A stretch of DNA of 50,305 nucleotides from Gemmatimonadota bacterium (GTDB taxonomy: Bacteria > Gemmatimonadota > Gemmatimonadetes > Longimicrobiales > Gaopeijiaceae): NCBI GenBank assembly GCA_030430625.1, contig JAUIKL010000008.1:1-50305 (forward strand), given 5' to 3'. The translations under genes and the position numbers were made by a program. This document shows positions 33,813-41,909 of the stretch, piece by piece. The notes under the pieces were generated by a model. It was not told the DNA's origin. It did not search any database and worked only from the letters and a program-made list of their open reading frames with translations. Each line of letters starts with the position of its first letter. Position 1 is the stretch's first letter.

Positions 33813-34528
33813 GTTGGCACGCCCGGGTCCAGGCGCGCGCCGGGGCCTTCGTTCTCGACGTGGACCTCACGCAAGCGGCACCGGTCACGGCGATCGTCGG
33901 CCCGAACGGCAGTGGCAAGACCACCCTTCTCCGCGCTCTGGCTGGACTCGTCGAATGCGAGGTGGCCGACGTCCGGATCGGTGGAGCCATCGCATCCGAT
34001 TCGGCGGCGCGCGTGAACCTCCCGACGGAAGCCCGACGAATCGGGTACGTGCCGCAGAGCTACGGACTGTTCACACACCTGACCGTCGTGGAGAACGTGG
34101 CATTCGGCTTGGCCTACACCGACCCGCCCGTCCCTCGCCGAGACCGTCTCGACCGGGCATGGGGAGCCCTGCGAGAGCTCGACTGTGACGACCTCGCAGA
34201 GCGCTTCCCGGCCGGACTCTCGGGCGGAGAGTGTCAACGGGTCGCCCTGGCCCGCGCCCTCGTCGTCGAACCGGAACTGCTCCTCCTCGACGAGCCGCTC
34301 TCGGCTCTCGACGCGGTGACGAGAGTGCGCGTCCGATCGATCCTCGCGGCGCGTCTCTCCGACTTCGGCCGCCCCGCGATCGTGTCGACCCACGACGTCC
34401 GGGACGCCGAGGCGCTCGACGCCCACATCGTCGTGATCGAAGACGGTCGTGTAGTGCAAACGGGAAGCCTCGCCGAGGTGCGAGCCGACCCTCGCACACC
34501 CTTCGCCGCGGCCTTCGCCACCGGCTGA
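33809..34528 (+). CDS. modC: Molybdate ABC transporter ATPase ModC (without TOBE domain)
   Basis: 239 residues from the ATG at 33809. Walker [13 protein letters not shown]-loop YVPQSYGLF, signature [15 protein letters not shown], Walker [13 protein letters not shown], switch STHDVRDAE. The chain ends after the nucleotide domain ([10 protein letters not shown]), so the C-terminal molybdate-binding TOBE/MOP domain of classical ModC is missing. It powers molybdate uptake. Confidence 0.9.
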   Translation: MSWHARVQARAGAFVLDVDLTQAAPVTAIVGPNGSGKTTLLRALAGLVECEVADVRIGGAIASDSAARVNLPTEARRIGYVPQSYGLFTHLTVVENVAFGLAYTDPPVPRRDRLDRAWGALRELDCDDLAERFPAGLSGGECQRVALARALVVEPELLLLDEPLSALDAVTRVRVRSILAARLSDFGRPAIVSTHDVRDAEALDAHIVVIEDGRVVQTGSLAEVRADPRTPFAAAFATG

Positions 34529-34620
34529 GCGCCCGGCTCCGCGAACCTCGGGGTCGAGCCCATCCGTAGGGCCCGTCGAGCCGCGCGATCGCGGTGGGGA
34601 CCATCGGGGAGGAGGATGTC

Positions 34621-35244
34621 ATGCGGAAGGCCACGCTACTTCTGATCGGCCTGGCACTCGTCGGCTGTGACGATTTCGTCGACGAGGACGGGAACACGAG
34701 CATCCGACAGGTCGCCGAAGGGCTGCAGACCCTGGGCGACCGGGTGAGTGAGATGGGAGAGGTTCTGGCCCGGGACGCCGACATCGAGTCCGTGCCGTGG
34801 GCAGACCTCACGGAGGTCCTCCCCGAGCGCGTGGACGGGTACCGCGCCGTCCGCAGCGAGGGTGACGAGGCCCTGGATCGAAACGGGGCCGGCCTCACCG
34901 TCGCGCACCGAGCCTTTCTCGTGGACGGGGACACGGCCTTCGTCGGAGTCGCCGACCTGGGGGCGCTCAGGGGTGGTGCCCAGTTGGCCCTGAAGTGGGT
35001 CGCGCCGGTCGTGGCGCGGGGCGAGGTCGAGGGCGACGTCGAAGAGCTCGACTTCGAGGGGAACCCCGCCATACGGATTCGGGACCGGGAGGGCGACGGC
35101 ACCTTCATCGCCGTCCTCGTCGAGGGGCGTTTCGCCGTCTTCGGCGGGACGGAGAACCACCGCTCGGAGGACTTCGTGCGAGAGGCGATCCGCGACGTCG
35201 ACGTGCGGAGGCTGAGAGGGTGGCGGGAGTACGGGACCCACTGA
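34621..35244 (+). CDS. Lipoprotein of unknown function
   Basis: 207 residues from the ATG at 34621, with GGAGGAGG upstream. Lipobox ALVGC, then a long acidic start DDFVDEDGNTSIRQVAEGLQ. The body has a beta-rich domain: AHRAFLVDGDTAFVGVADLG and FIAVLVEGRFAVFGGTE. No family recognised. Probably monocistronic. Confidence 0.6.
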   Translation: MRKATLLLIGLALVGCDDFVDEDGNTSIRQVAEGLQTLGDRVSEMGEVLARDADIESVPWADLTEVLPERVDGYRAVRSEGDEALDRNGAGLTVAHRAFLVDGDTAFVGVADLGALRGGAQLALKWVAPVVARGEVEGDVEELDFEGNPAIRIRDREGDGTFIAVLVEGRFAVFGGTENHRSEDFVREAIRDVDVRRLRGWREYGTH

Positions 35245-35304
35245 CGGAATCGGGGTAGCCCAGGGGAACGTCTCTCGGACTCCACCCTGAACAACGGAAC
35301 CTCG

Positions 35305-35808
35305 ATGTCCATTTCCATCGGTGACACCCTTCCCCAGGCCACTCTCCTCCGCATGGGCGACGGCGGACCGGAGTCGGTTCAGCTCGGCCCCATCATCGAG
35401 GGGCGCAACGTCGTCCTCTTCGGTCTTCCCGGCCCGTTCACGGGGACGTGCTCCGAGGCCCATGTCCCCAGCTTCATGCGCACGAAGCAGGCGCTCTCCG
35501 ATGCCGGAGTCGACGAGGTCGTCTGCTTTGCGGTGTCCGACCCCTTCGTCATGGGGGCCTGGTCCGAGCAGACCGGCGCAGGCGATGCCGGGCTGACCAT
35601 GCTCGCCGACAGCAGTGGTGACTTCACCCGCGCCCTCGGTCTGGCGTTCGACGCTCCGCCGGCCGGACTCTACGGACGGACCGCTCGTCACTCGATGTAC
35701 GTGGTGGACGGCGTTGTGAAGCTCTTCCACCTCGACGAAAACCCCGGCGTCTGCGAAGCGAGTGCCGGTGAGGCGATGCTCGACTCGATCCAGAAGTCGA
35801 CGGGCTGA
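35305..35808 (+). CDS. Peroxiredoxin, Prx5/AhpC-TSA redoxin type
   Basis: 167 residues. Reduces peroxides with a thiol. Peroxidatic Cys49 in GPFTGTCSEAHVPSF, the Prx5 form of the PxxxT/SxxC motif (Thr46 to Cys49). Later ARHSMYVVDGVVKLFHLDENPG with a second Cys near 149. Cytoplasmic. No clear ribosome site (AACCTCGATG). Confidence 0.88.
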   Translation: MSISIGDTLPQATLLRMGDGGPESVQLGPIIEGRNVVLFGLPGPFTGTCSEAHVPSFMRTKQALSDAGVDEVVCFAVSDPFVMGAWSEQTGAGDAGLTMLADSSGDFTRALGLAFDAPPAGLYGRTARHSMYVVDGVVKLFHLDENPGVCEASAGEAMLDSIQKSTG

Positions 35809-35813
35809 AGCAA

Positions 35814-35830
35814 CCCGCCCGAGGGGCGGG
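35814..35830 (+). terminator. GC hairpin after the peroxiredoxin gene
   Basis: CCCGCCC (35814-35820) pairs with GGGCGGG (35824-35830) with a GAG loop, starting 5 nt after the stop. T-rich DNA (GGATTTTTAGG) comes only some 15 nt later and belongs to the next promoter, so efficiency is uncertain. Confidence 0.4.
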
Positions 35831-35838
35831 GGTGAGGC

Positions 35839-35901
35839 GAGACTGGATTTTTAGGCAGGGCTAAAATAGAGTTTAGGCAGACCTAAACCTCAGGCCTGCC
35901 C
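35839..35901 (+). promoter_or_regulatory. Promoter and two tandem metal-box-like palindromic operators upstream of the TonB receptor
   Basis: Two 16-bp near-palindromes with the same left half: TTTAGGCAGGGCTAAA (35850-35865) and TTTAGGCAGACCTAAA (35872-35887, perfect 6-bp arms), 22 bp apart start to start, about two helical turns. TAAAAT (35862-35867) is a good -10 box overlapping site 1, with a weak -35-like GAGACT at 35839. The predicted start of transcription falls in site 2, and the receptor ATG (35902) is only 14 bp beyond. A dimeric repressor of the DtxR/MntR or Fur type would block this promoter; the regulator is not identified. Confidence 0.6.
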
Positions 35902-38148
35902 ATGTCCTCCTGCTACCGATTCCATCGCCGCCCCCGCCCTCGGGCGTTCTCGCTGTTCCTCGCTGTCGCCGTGCTCGGCGCGGCAGCGCACGTGCCCGCG
36001 GCGGCCCAGGCCTCCCTCCATCTGGACGGTCGAGTGATCGAGGGGCCGGACCGCCCGATCCCGTTCGCCCGCGTCTCGGTCGCCGGGAGTCAGCAGGGTG
36101 TCCTGGCCGACGCGTCGGGACGCTTCCGGCTCACGGGGCTCCGGCCGGGCCCGCTCACCCTGCTCGTGTCTTCGCAGGGGTACGCTGCGCGCGAGGCCAC
36201 GGTCGAGGTCGCGGAGAGTGCGGGACTCGTCTCCATCGCGCTGACCCCGGACCCCCTGGCCCTCGAGCCCCTCACGGTCACCGGTACGATGAAAGCCGCC
36301 ACGGTCGCGGCATCCCCGGTCAAGGTGTCCGTCGTGCCCCAGGCCGTCCTGCAGCGGAACGCGACGAACAACCTCGTCGAGACCATCAGCTACGTGAACG
36401 GACTCTATCAGCAGGTGGATTGTGGCGTCTGCTACACCAACAACCTGCGCATCAACGGCATGGAGGGCCCCTACACCGCCGTCCTCATCGACGGAATGCC
36501 CATCATGTCGTCCCTGGCTTCGGTCTACGGACTGAACGGGATCAACCCGGCCTTGATCGAGCAGGTCGAGATCATCAAGGGGCCGTCGTCCACGCTGTAC
36601 GGCTCCGAGGCGATGGCCGGGGTCATCAACGTCATCACCAAGGATCCGCGCTTCGCACCGAGGCTGTCGGTGGACGCGTCGGGGACCTCCGACGCCGAGG
36701 GGAACGTCGACTTCATGCTCTCGAGCCGACCCGGCGCCGTTTCCGCGGCCCTGTCGGGAAACGTCGCGTACAACTCGCGCTTCATCGACGGAAACGGGGA
36801 TGGCTTCTCGGACTTCCCGCTGAACCGGAGGGCCGTCGCGTTCGGGAAGCTCGACTGGAGCCCGGAGGGACGGCGGCGGGGTTCTCTGACCGCCAAGTAC
36901 CTGTACGAGGACCGGTTCGGAGGGGTCGAAGCATGGACGCCGTCGGACCGGGGGAGTGACGTAGTTTACGGCGAATCGATCTATACGAACCGCGTCGAGG
37001 TCCTCGGCTCCTGGCTCCCGAAGTGGTCCCACGACGTTCGCCTCGAGGGGTCGTACTCGTGGCACGATCAGGACTCCTGGTACGGGGACTCCCGATACGA
37101 CGCCCGTCAGCACATCGGCTTCCTGAACGCGATCTGGGGACCGACGATCGGGCGCCACGATCTGCTGCTCGGCGCGACCATGCGGATGCAGACGTACGAC
37201 GACGACACACCGGCCACCGCCGAGGTCGATCGACGCTTCATCCCCGGCGTCTTCGCTCAGGACGAGGTCTGGCTCCTGCGCAACGCCGTGACCCTCCTCG
37301 GTGGTGTTCGCCTCGACCACCACGCGCGGCACGGCGCCATCCTCTCCCCTCGCTTCGCGCTGAAGTGGGACGTGACCGAGCACACGGCCGTTCGTCTCAA
37401 CGCCGGGACCGGCTTCCGCGTGGTCAACCTCTTCACCGAGGACCACGCCGCCCTGACCGGGGCCCGCGACGTCGTGATCGCATCCGAACTCGATCCGGAG
37501 CGTTCGAGGAGTATCACCCTCAACCTCAACCGGGTCGTGGAGATCGGGTCGAACCCGATGATGGTCGACCTCGACCTCTTCGAGACCCGCTTCTCCAACA
37601 AGATCCGGCCGGACTACGACACGGATCCGAACCTCATCGTCTACGACAACCTCGACGGGTACGCCGTGAGCCGTGGAGTCTCGCTGTCGTTCAACCAGAA
37701 CATCGACTTCGACCGCTTCCTCTACTCGGCGGGACTCACCCTGCAGGACGTCTTCTCCGTGGACGCCGACGGAGTCCGGGAGGACGAGTTCTTCGCGTCC
37801 GACGTGCGGGCCGTCTTCAGCGCCACCTACAACGCTCGTTCGCTCCCCCTCCGCCTCGACTACACGGGGAGCGTGACCGGGCCGATGCGTCTGCCGGCGT
37901 ACGACGAGCCGTTCGCGCGCGCCGACACCTCACCGACGTACTCGATCCACAACGCCCAGGCCACGTGGACCTTCGCGTCGAACTCCGAGGTGTACGTCTC
38001 GGTCAAGAACGTCTTCGACTACACGCAGCCGAGTCCGCTGATCGATCCCGCGAACCCCTTCGGTGACGCCTTCGACACGGCCTATGTCTACGGGCCGATG
38101 CGCGGACGCCACCTCATGCTCGGGCTTCGCTACGGCGTGCCCCGATGA
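35902..38148 (+). CDS. TonB-dependent outer-membrane receptor with CxxC motif in the plug
   Basis: 748 residues. Signal ends PAAAQ; then a carboxypeptidase-regulatory-like domain (about 37-122), a plug (about 125-250; PLTVTGTMKAATV, VEIIKGPSSTLYGSEAMAGVINV) and a 22-strand-type barrel to the end (RHLMLGLRYGVPR). The plug holds VDCGVCYTNNLRINGMEGPY with C174 and C177, a motif I recall in a Bacteroidota receptor group thought to import metal complexes. The metal-box-like operators and an adjacent thioredoxin support a metal or haem substrate, not proven. The barrel closing residue is Arg. No extended TonB box is obvious. Confidence 0.88.
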   Translation: MSSCYRFHRRPRPRAFSLFLAVAVLGAAAHVPAAAQASLHLDGRVIEGPDRPIPFARVSVAGSQQGVLADASGRFRLTGLRPGPLTLLVSSQGYAAREATVEVAESAGLVSIALTPDPLALEPLTVTGTMKAATVAASPVKVSVVPQAVLQRNATNNLVETISYVNGLYQQVDCGVCYTNNLRINGMEGPYTAVLIDGMPIMSSLASVYGLNGINPALIEQVEIIKGPSSTLYGSEAMAGVINVITKDPRFAPRLSVDASGTSDAEGNVDFMLSSRPGAVSAALSGNVAYNSRFIDGNGDGFSDFPLNRRAVAFGKLDWSPEGRRRGSLTAKYLYEDRFGGVEAWTPSDRGSDVVYGESIYTNRVEVLGSWLPKWSHDVRLEGSYSWHDQDSWYGDSRYDARQHIGFLNAIWGPTIGRHDLLLGATMRMQTYDDDTPATAEVDRRFIPGVFAQDEVWLLRNAVTLLGGVRLDHHARHGAILSPRFALKWDVTEHTAVRLNAGTGFRVVNLFTEDHAALTGARDVVIASELDPERSRSITLNLNRVVEIGSNPMMVDLDLFETRFSNKIRPDYDTDPNLIVYDNLDGYAVSRGVSLSFNQNIDFDRFLYSAGLTLQDVFSVDADGVREDEFFASDVRAVFSATYNARSLPLRLDYTGSVTGPMRLPAYDEPFARADTSPTYSIHNAQATWTFASNSEVYVSVKNVFDYTQPSPLIDPANPFGDAFDTAYVYGPMRGRHLMLGLRYGVPR

Positions 38149-38161
38149 ACCCGGTCCGTCG

Positions 38162-38701
38162 ATGAAAGGTCGAATCCACCCCCGTGTCCGGCGCGCCGGC
38201 CTGGGCGGGCTCGCCGTGGTGCTCGGCTCCCTGTGTTGCGCATCGTCCTCGACTGCGCAGGACGGCTCGGACCTGACGTTCTACGGAGAGGCGGACTTCG
38301 GGTGGACCATCCGACCACTCCACGGGGAGCCGATCGAGTTGGAGGCGTTCCGCGGTGAGGTTCTGCTGATCAACCTGTGGGCTTCGTGGTGCACCCCGTG
38401 TGTCCGGGAAATGGGGTCACTCGAACGACTCCGCGAGCGCCTGGCCGATGCGGACGTCCGCTTCCTGATCGTGGCGGCGGACGACGAGCGCGCCGTTCGC
38501 CGACACCTGCGCCGGTACCCCTACGACCTCCCGATCTATCTCGAGGTCGATCGCATCCCCGACGCGTTCGGACTCCGGGGACTGCCCACCTCGTGGCTCG
38601 TCGACCGGGAGGGCCGGATCGTCCTCCTCCGGCACGGAGAGGCCGTCTGGGACCGCCCCGAGGTCGAGGCCTTCGTCCGCTCCGTCGTTTCGGTCGGTTA
38701 G
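38162..38701 (+). CDS. TlpA/ResA-like exported thioredoxin
   Basis: 179 residues from the ATG at 38162, 13 nt after the receptor stop. A signal peptide ends SSTAQD. The thioredoxin fold follows (GEVLLINLWASWCTPCVREM), with catalytic C77-x-x-C80 (WCTPC) and the cis-Pro region GLPTSWLVDREGRIVL. A periplasmic thiol reductase. Coupled to the receptor whose plug carries CxxC, it may keep those Cys reduced or handle a thiol-bound ligand (inference). Confidence 0.88.
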   Translation: MKGRIHPRVRRAGLGGLAVVLGSLCCASSSTAQDGSDLTFYGEADFGWTIRPLHGEPIELEAFRGEVLLINLWASWCTPCVREMGSLERLRERLADADVRFLIVAADDERAVRRHLRRYPYDLPIYLEVDRIPDAFGLRGLPTSWLVDREGRIVLLRHGEAVWDRPEVEAFVRSVVSVG

Positions 38702-39147
38702 CGTCCCTGTTCCTCGGCGAGTTTGGCCAGGTAGGCCGCCACAGCCTCGGCATCGGGGCCGATTCGGTCGAGGACGTCGTCCAGCTGACCGGCGTCGATC
38801 CCGTGCGCAGCGAGGAGCGAGTCGGCCACGGTCCGATCGTCCGCGATCCGCGAGGCCAGCTGACCGAGGTCGCCCACCGGGACGTCCGCGAGGGCGGCGC
38901 CGATCCGCTCCGCTTCCTGCCCCAGGTTCTCCACGATCGCGTCGAGTTCGTCGACGTCGATCCCATTGGCGGCCAGGAGGGAGTCGGCCGCGGAAGGATC
39001 CTCCATGACCCGTGTGGCCAGCGCCCCCAGCTCACTCATGCTCATGTCGGCCAACTCGGAACCCAGACTCCGAACGGCGTCCTCGACCTGATCGACGTCA
39101 CAGCCGATCAGGGCCACGGTCAGTAGCAGCACACTCCAACGCTTCAT
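38698..39147 (-). CDS. Small lipoprotein with two internal repeats
   Basis: 149 residues from the ATG at 39147. Lipobox ALIGC. Two ~50-residue helical repeats: one begins SELGALATRVMEDPSAADSL (about 37), the other GDLGQLASRIADDRTVADSL (about 88). Each continues LAANGIDVDELD or LAAHGIDAGQLD, then a short helix. Acidic, no Cys beyond the lipobox. Not recognised. Its stop overlaps the convergent thioredoxin stop by 3-4 nt. Confidence 0.6.
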   Translation of the reverse strand: MKRWSVLLLTVALIGCDVDQVEDAVRSLGSELADMSMSELGALATRVMEDPSAADSLLAANGIDVDELDAIVENLGQEAERIGAALADVPVGDLGQLASRIADDRTVADSLLAAHGIDAGQLDDVLDRIGPDAEAVAAYLAKLAEEQGR

Positions 39148-39323
39148 GGTCTCACTCCCCGGTCGTGCATCCTCGGATCTGCGGCAGCGGCACCCACTCT
39201 CCCACTGCGTAAGCAGGGGGCATGCCATCGCCTTCGCAACCCGAGACCGGTAGGCGGACGCGTCGGTCACATCGGTTCGGAACAGAACCGGGGAGGGTGG
39301 GTCACAGGACCCGCCGGCCACCC

Positions 39324-40166
39324 ATGTCCGACCCCACAGTGCGCTCACTCATCGTCCTGTCGTTCGCCCTTCTGGTGGCTGTGCCCGCACCGACACGGGC
39401 ACAGTCCGACCCGTACGACATGGAGGTCGGCCGAGAGGTGGTCGCGGGCGGCCTGGTGTTGTCGGCTCTCGTTCTCCGTCAGCTGGTGTGGGGTCCGGCC
39501 GACGTGAGCGCGGCCGACTTCGACAGGCCGTTTACCGGGCCCTCCTTCGACGTCGTCGCCACCCGCTCCGCGTCGACCGGTTGGAGGACCTGGACGGATC
39601 GCCTCCTCTACGGGCTCATGGCCAGCGCGGCCGGCGCGGCCGTCGTACCGGCCATGACCGGGGACGGCGACTTCTGGGCAGGGGCCACGATGTTTGGCGA
39701 GACCGTGCTACTCACCGTGGGCTCGACCGAAGTCCTCAAGCGGGCCGTGGCACGACACCGACCGTACACCTACAACACGACCCTCGACGACCGGACCATC
39801 GAAACGATGATCGGCCCGGACAGCGCCGACGCCCGGGCATCGTTTCCCTCGGGCCACACCAGCGTCGCCTTCGCATCCGCAACCTTCACCGCCTCGGTGC
39901 TGACCCGGACCTACTCCTGGCCCGGCGGCGTCGACGCGGCGGTCTGGACGACCACGCTCGGCGCCGCGACGCTGACCGCCATCGGGCGGGTCCGCGCAGG
40001 GAAACACTTCCCGACCGACGTGATCGTCGGCGCCCTTCTCGGCTCGGCTGTCGGCTTGCTCGTGCCATCGTGCCACGAGATCGGGGAAGGGTTCTGCGAC
40101 CTGCAGGGCCCCGAACCCGAACAGCCGGGGATGTCCGTCACCTGGCTCTCCCTGCCCTTCGGGTGA
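39324..40166 (+). CDS. PAP2-family phosphatase, exported
   Basis: 280 residues from the ATG at 39324. The signal ends PTRAQSD. The three phosphatase motifs are KRAVARHRPY (KxxxxxxRP), FPSGHTSVAF (PSGH) and RVRAGKHFPTDV (RxxxxxHxxxD), all intact, with membrane-like helices around them. Hydrolyses lipid phosphates such as undecaprenyl or phosphatidyl phosphates, or acid phosphoesters, at the envelope. CorA starts 8 nt downstream, so they are probably co-transcribed. Confidence 0.85.
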   Translation: MSDPTVRSLIVLSFALLVAVPAPTRAQSDPYDMEVGREVVAGGLVLSALVLRQLVWGPADVSAADFDRPFTGPSFDVVATRSASTGWRTWTDRLLYGLMASAAGAAVVPAMTGDGDFWAGATMFGETVLLTVGSTEVLKRAVARHRPYTYNTTLDDRTIETMIGPDSADARASFPSGHTSVAFASATFTASVLTRTYSWPGGVDAAVWTTTLGAATLTAIGRVRAGKHFPTDVIVGALLGSAVGLLVPSCHEIGEGFCDLQGPEPEQPGMSVTWLSLPFG

Positions 40167-40174
40167 AATCGACC

Positions 40175-41233
40175 ATGAACGAACGACAACTCGCGAACCG
40201 ATTCGGCCTCGTTCCGGGGTCCGTCGTCTACACCGGCGCACCGACCGACGCACCGGTCACACTGACGGCGATGACGTACGACGCGACGGCTCTGGAGGAG
40301 TACGACGTCGACTCCCTCGCGCTCGAGGGCGTCGACGGTGGCCCGGACCGCGTGACCTGGCTGAACATCGACGGCGTACACGACACCGAGATCGTCAAGC
40401 GCGTCGGGGCCGAGTTCGAACTCCATCCCATCACTCTGGAGAACGTCTCGCACGTCGGCGCACGACCGCAGATCACGGACTACGACGACGTGATCTTCGC
40501 CTCCCTCCGGATGCTGTCGGTCGACGAGGACGGAAGCGTGGCGTCCGAGCAGGTGAGCCTGTTCGTCGGTGACGCGTGGGTGGTGACCTTCCAGGAGCGG
40601 CCGGGCGACGTATTCACGGAGGTGCGCGAGCGCCTGCGCTCGGGTCGCGGCCGCATTCGCGAGCGCGGGAGCGACTACCTCTGGTACGCGCTTATCGACG
40701 CCATCGTCGACCACTACATGATCGTCATGGATCGGCTCACCGACCGCGCCGAGGCCCTCGAGGAGACCGTCTGGGATACGGAAGACTCCGAGACGGTGAC
40801 GGAGGCGGTGCAGGAACTCCGCTGGGACGCCCGGACCGTCAAGCGGGCCGTGCGACCGATCCGCGAGGAAATCGAGAGCCTCATCTTCGCGGAGCACCCT
40901 CTGATCGACGAGTCCAACGCGCCGTTCTTTTCCGACCTCAAAGACCACCTGATCCAGCTCCACGACGCTCAAGATGGGATCCGGGACTCGCTCAGCACGA
41001 TCATGGACGTCCACTTCGCGCTCCTCTCGGCGCGGATGAACGAGGTGATGAAGGTTCTGACGATCATGGCCTCGGTCTTCATCCCGATCACCTTCGTGGC
41101 CGGCGTGTACGGGATGAACTTCGAGCGCATGCCGGAGCTCGGCGTGGCGTGGGCGTACCCGTTCGTCTGGACCGTGATGGTCTCGATCGCGATCGCGATG
41201 CTGGTCTACTTCCGCCGGAAGAAGTGGCTCTGA
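40175..41233 (+). CDS. corA: CorA-type Mg2+/Co2+ transporter
   Basis: 352 residues from the ATG at 40175. The long acidic cytoplasmic domain (WLNIDGVHDTEIVKRVGAEF, LVVTF-type WVVTFQERPGDVF) ends in two membrane helices: TIMASVFIPITFVAGVYGMNF, with the obligatory GMN selectivity motif, and AYPFVWTVMVSIAIAMLVYF, then basic FRRKKWL. A pentameric channel for Mg2+. Canonical length and motifs. Confidence 0.92.
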   Translation: MNERQLANRFGLVPGSVVYTGAPTDAPVTLTAMTYDATALEEYDVDSLALEGVDGGPDRVTWLNIDGVHDTEIVKRVGAEFELHPITLENVSHVGARPQITDYDDVIFASLRMLSVDEDGSVASEQVSLFVGDAWVVTFQERPGDVFTEVRERLRSGRGRIRERGSDYLWYALIDAIVDHYMIVMDRLTDRAEALEETVWDTEDSETVTEAVQELRWDARTVKRAVRPIREEIESLIFAEHPLIDESNAPFFSDLKDHLIQLHDAQDGIRDSLSTIMDVHFALLSARMNEVMKVLTIMASVFIPITFVAGVYGMNFERMPELGVAWAYPFVWTVMVSIAIAMLVYFRRKKWL

Positions 41234-41267
41234 TCCAGCCGAAGTAGCCCGGCCGGCCACTCCACCC

Positions 41268-41909
41268 TCACCCGTTCGCGTCGAGAAACGCCTCGAAGTC
41301 CGAGATGTCGTCGAGTACGGCTTCCGCCCCCGCGAAGTCGGCGGCGTCCATGAAGTCGCTGCGCACCACGACGCACCGCAGCCCCGCAGCACGCGCTGCG
41401 GCGAGCCCCCGGGGAGAGTCTTCGATGGCCACACACTCGTCGACGGGCGCATCGATCAGGGCCAACCCCTTCAGGTAGGGCTCGGGGTGGGGCTTGTGGC
41501 GAGCACAGTCCTCCGCGGTCACGACGTGGCGAAAGTGGTCGAGCAAGCCGGTGTGTCCGTGCATCTGATCGACGAATCGCCGGAGTGAGGTCGTGACCAT
41601 GACCGAGGGATAACGCCGGGTCACCGATTCCACGACGCGGCGCGCGCCGTCGATGAGGACGTCTCGCTCGGCCAGGATCGACCCGTAGATCTCGTCCCTC
41701 CGCCGCCGGATCTCCCGAATGTTCGTCGAGAGCCCCGCCTCTTCGACGAGCCGTACGATCCCCTCGCCTCGAGCCTGCAGCTCGGCCCAACGAGCCTGTC
41801 CGAACGGAGCGCCGACCTCGGCCAGCACTTGGGACGTCGCCTCGAAGAAGACGGGTTCGGTGTCGACGATGACCCCGTCGTGATCCCAGAGGACGTTCCG
41901 GATCGTCAC
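41268..41909 (-). CDS. HAD-superfamily hydrolase, phosphoglucomutase/phosphatase-like
   Basis: 213 residues from a GTG at 41909 overlapping the M14 stop (GTGA). HAD motifs: I DHDGVIVDTEP (D9, D11), II VMVTTSL, III KPHPEPYLKG, IV AIEDSPRGLAAARAAG. Family I cap, as in beta-phosphoglucomutase or phosphoglycolate phosphatase. Substrate unknown. Last gene of the rimBK operon. Confidence 0.82.
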   Translation of the reverse strand: MTIRNVLWDHDGVIVDTEPVFFEATSQVLAEVGAPFGQARWAELQARGEGIVRLVEEAGLSTNIREIRRRRDEIYGSILAERDVLIDGARRVVESVTRRYPSVMVTTSLRRFVDQMHGHTGLLDHFRHVVTAEDCARHKPHPEPYLKGLALIDAPVDECVAIEDSPRGLAAARAAGLRCVVVRSDFMDAADFAGAEAVLDDISDFEAFLDANG

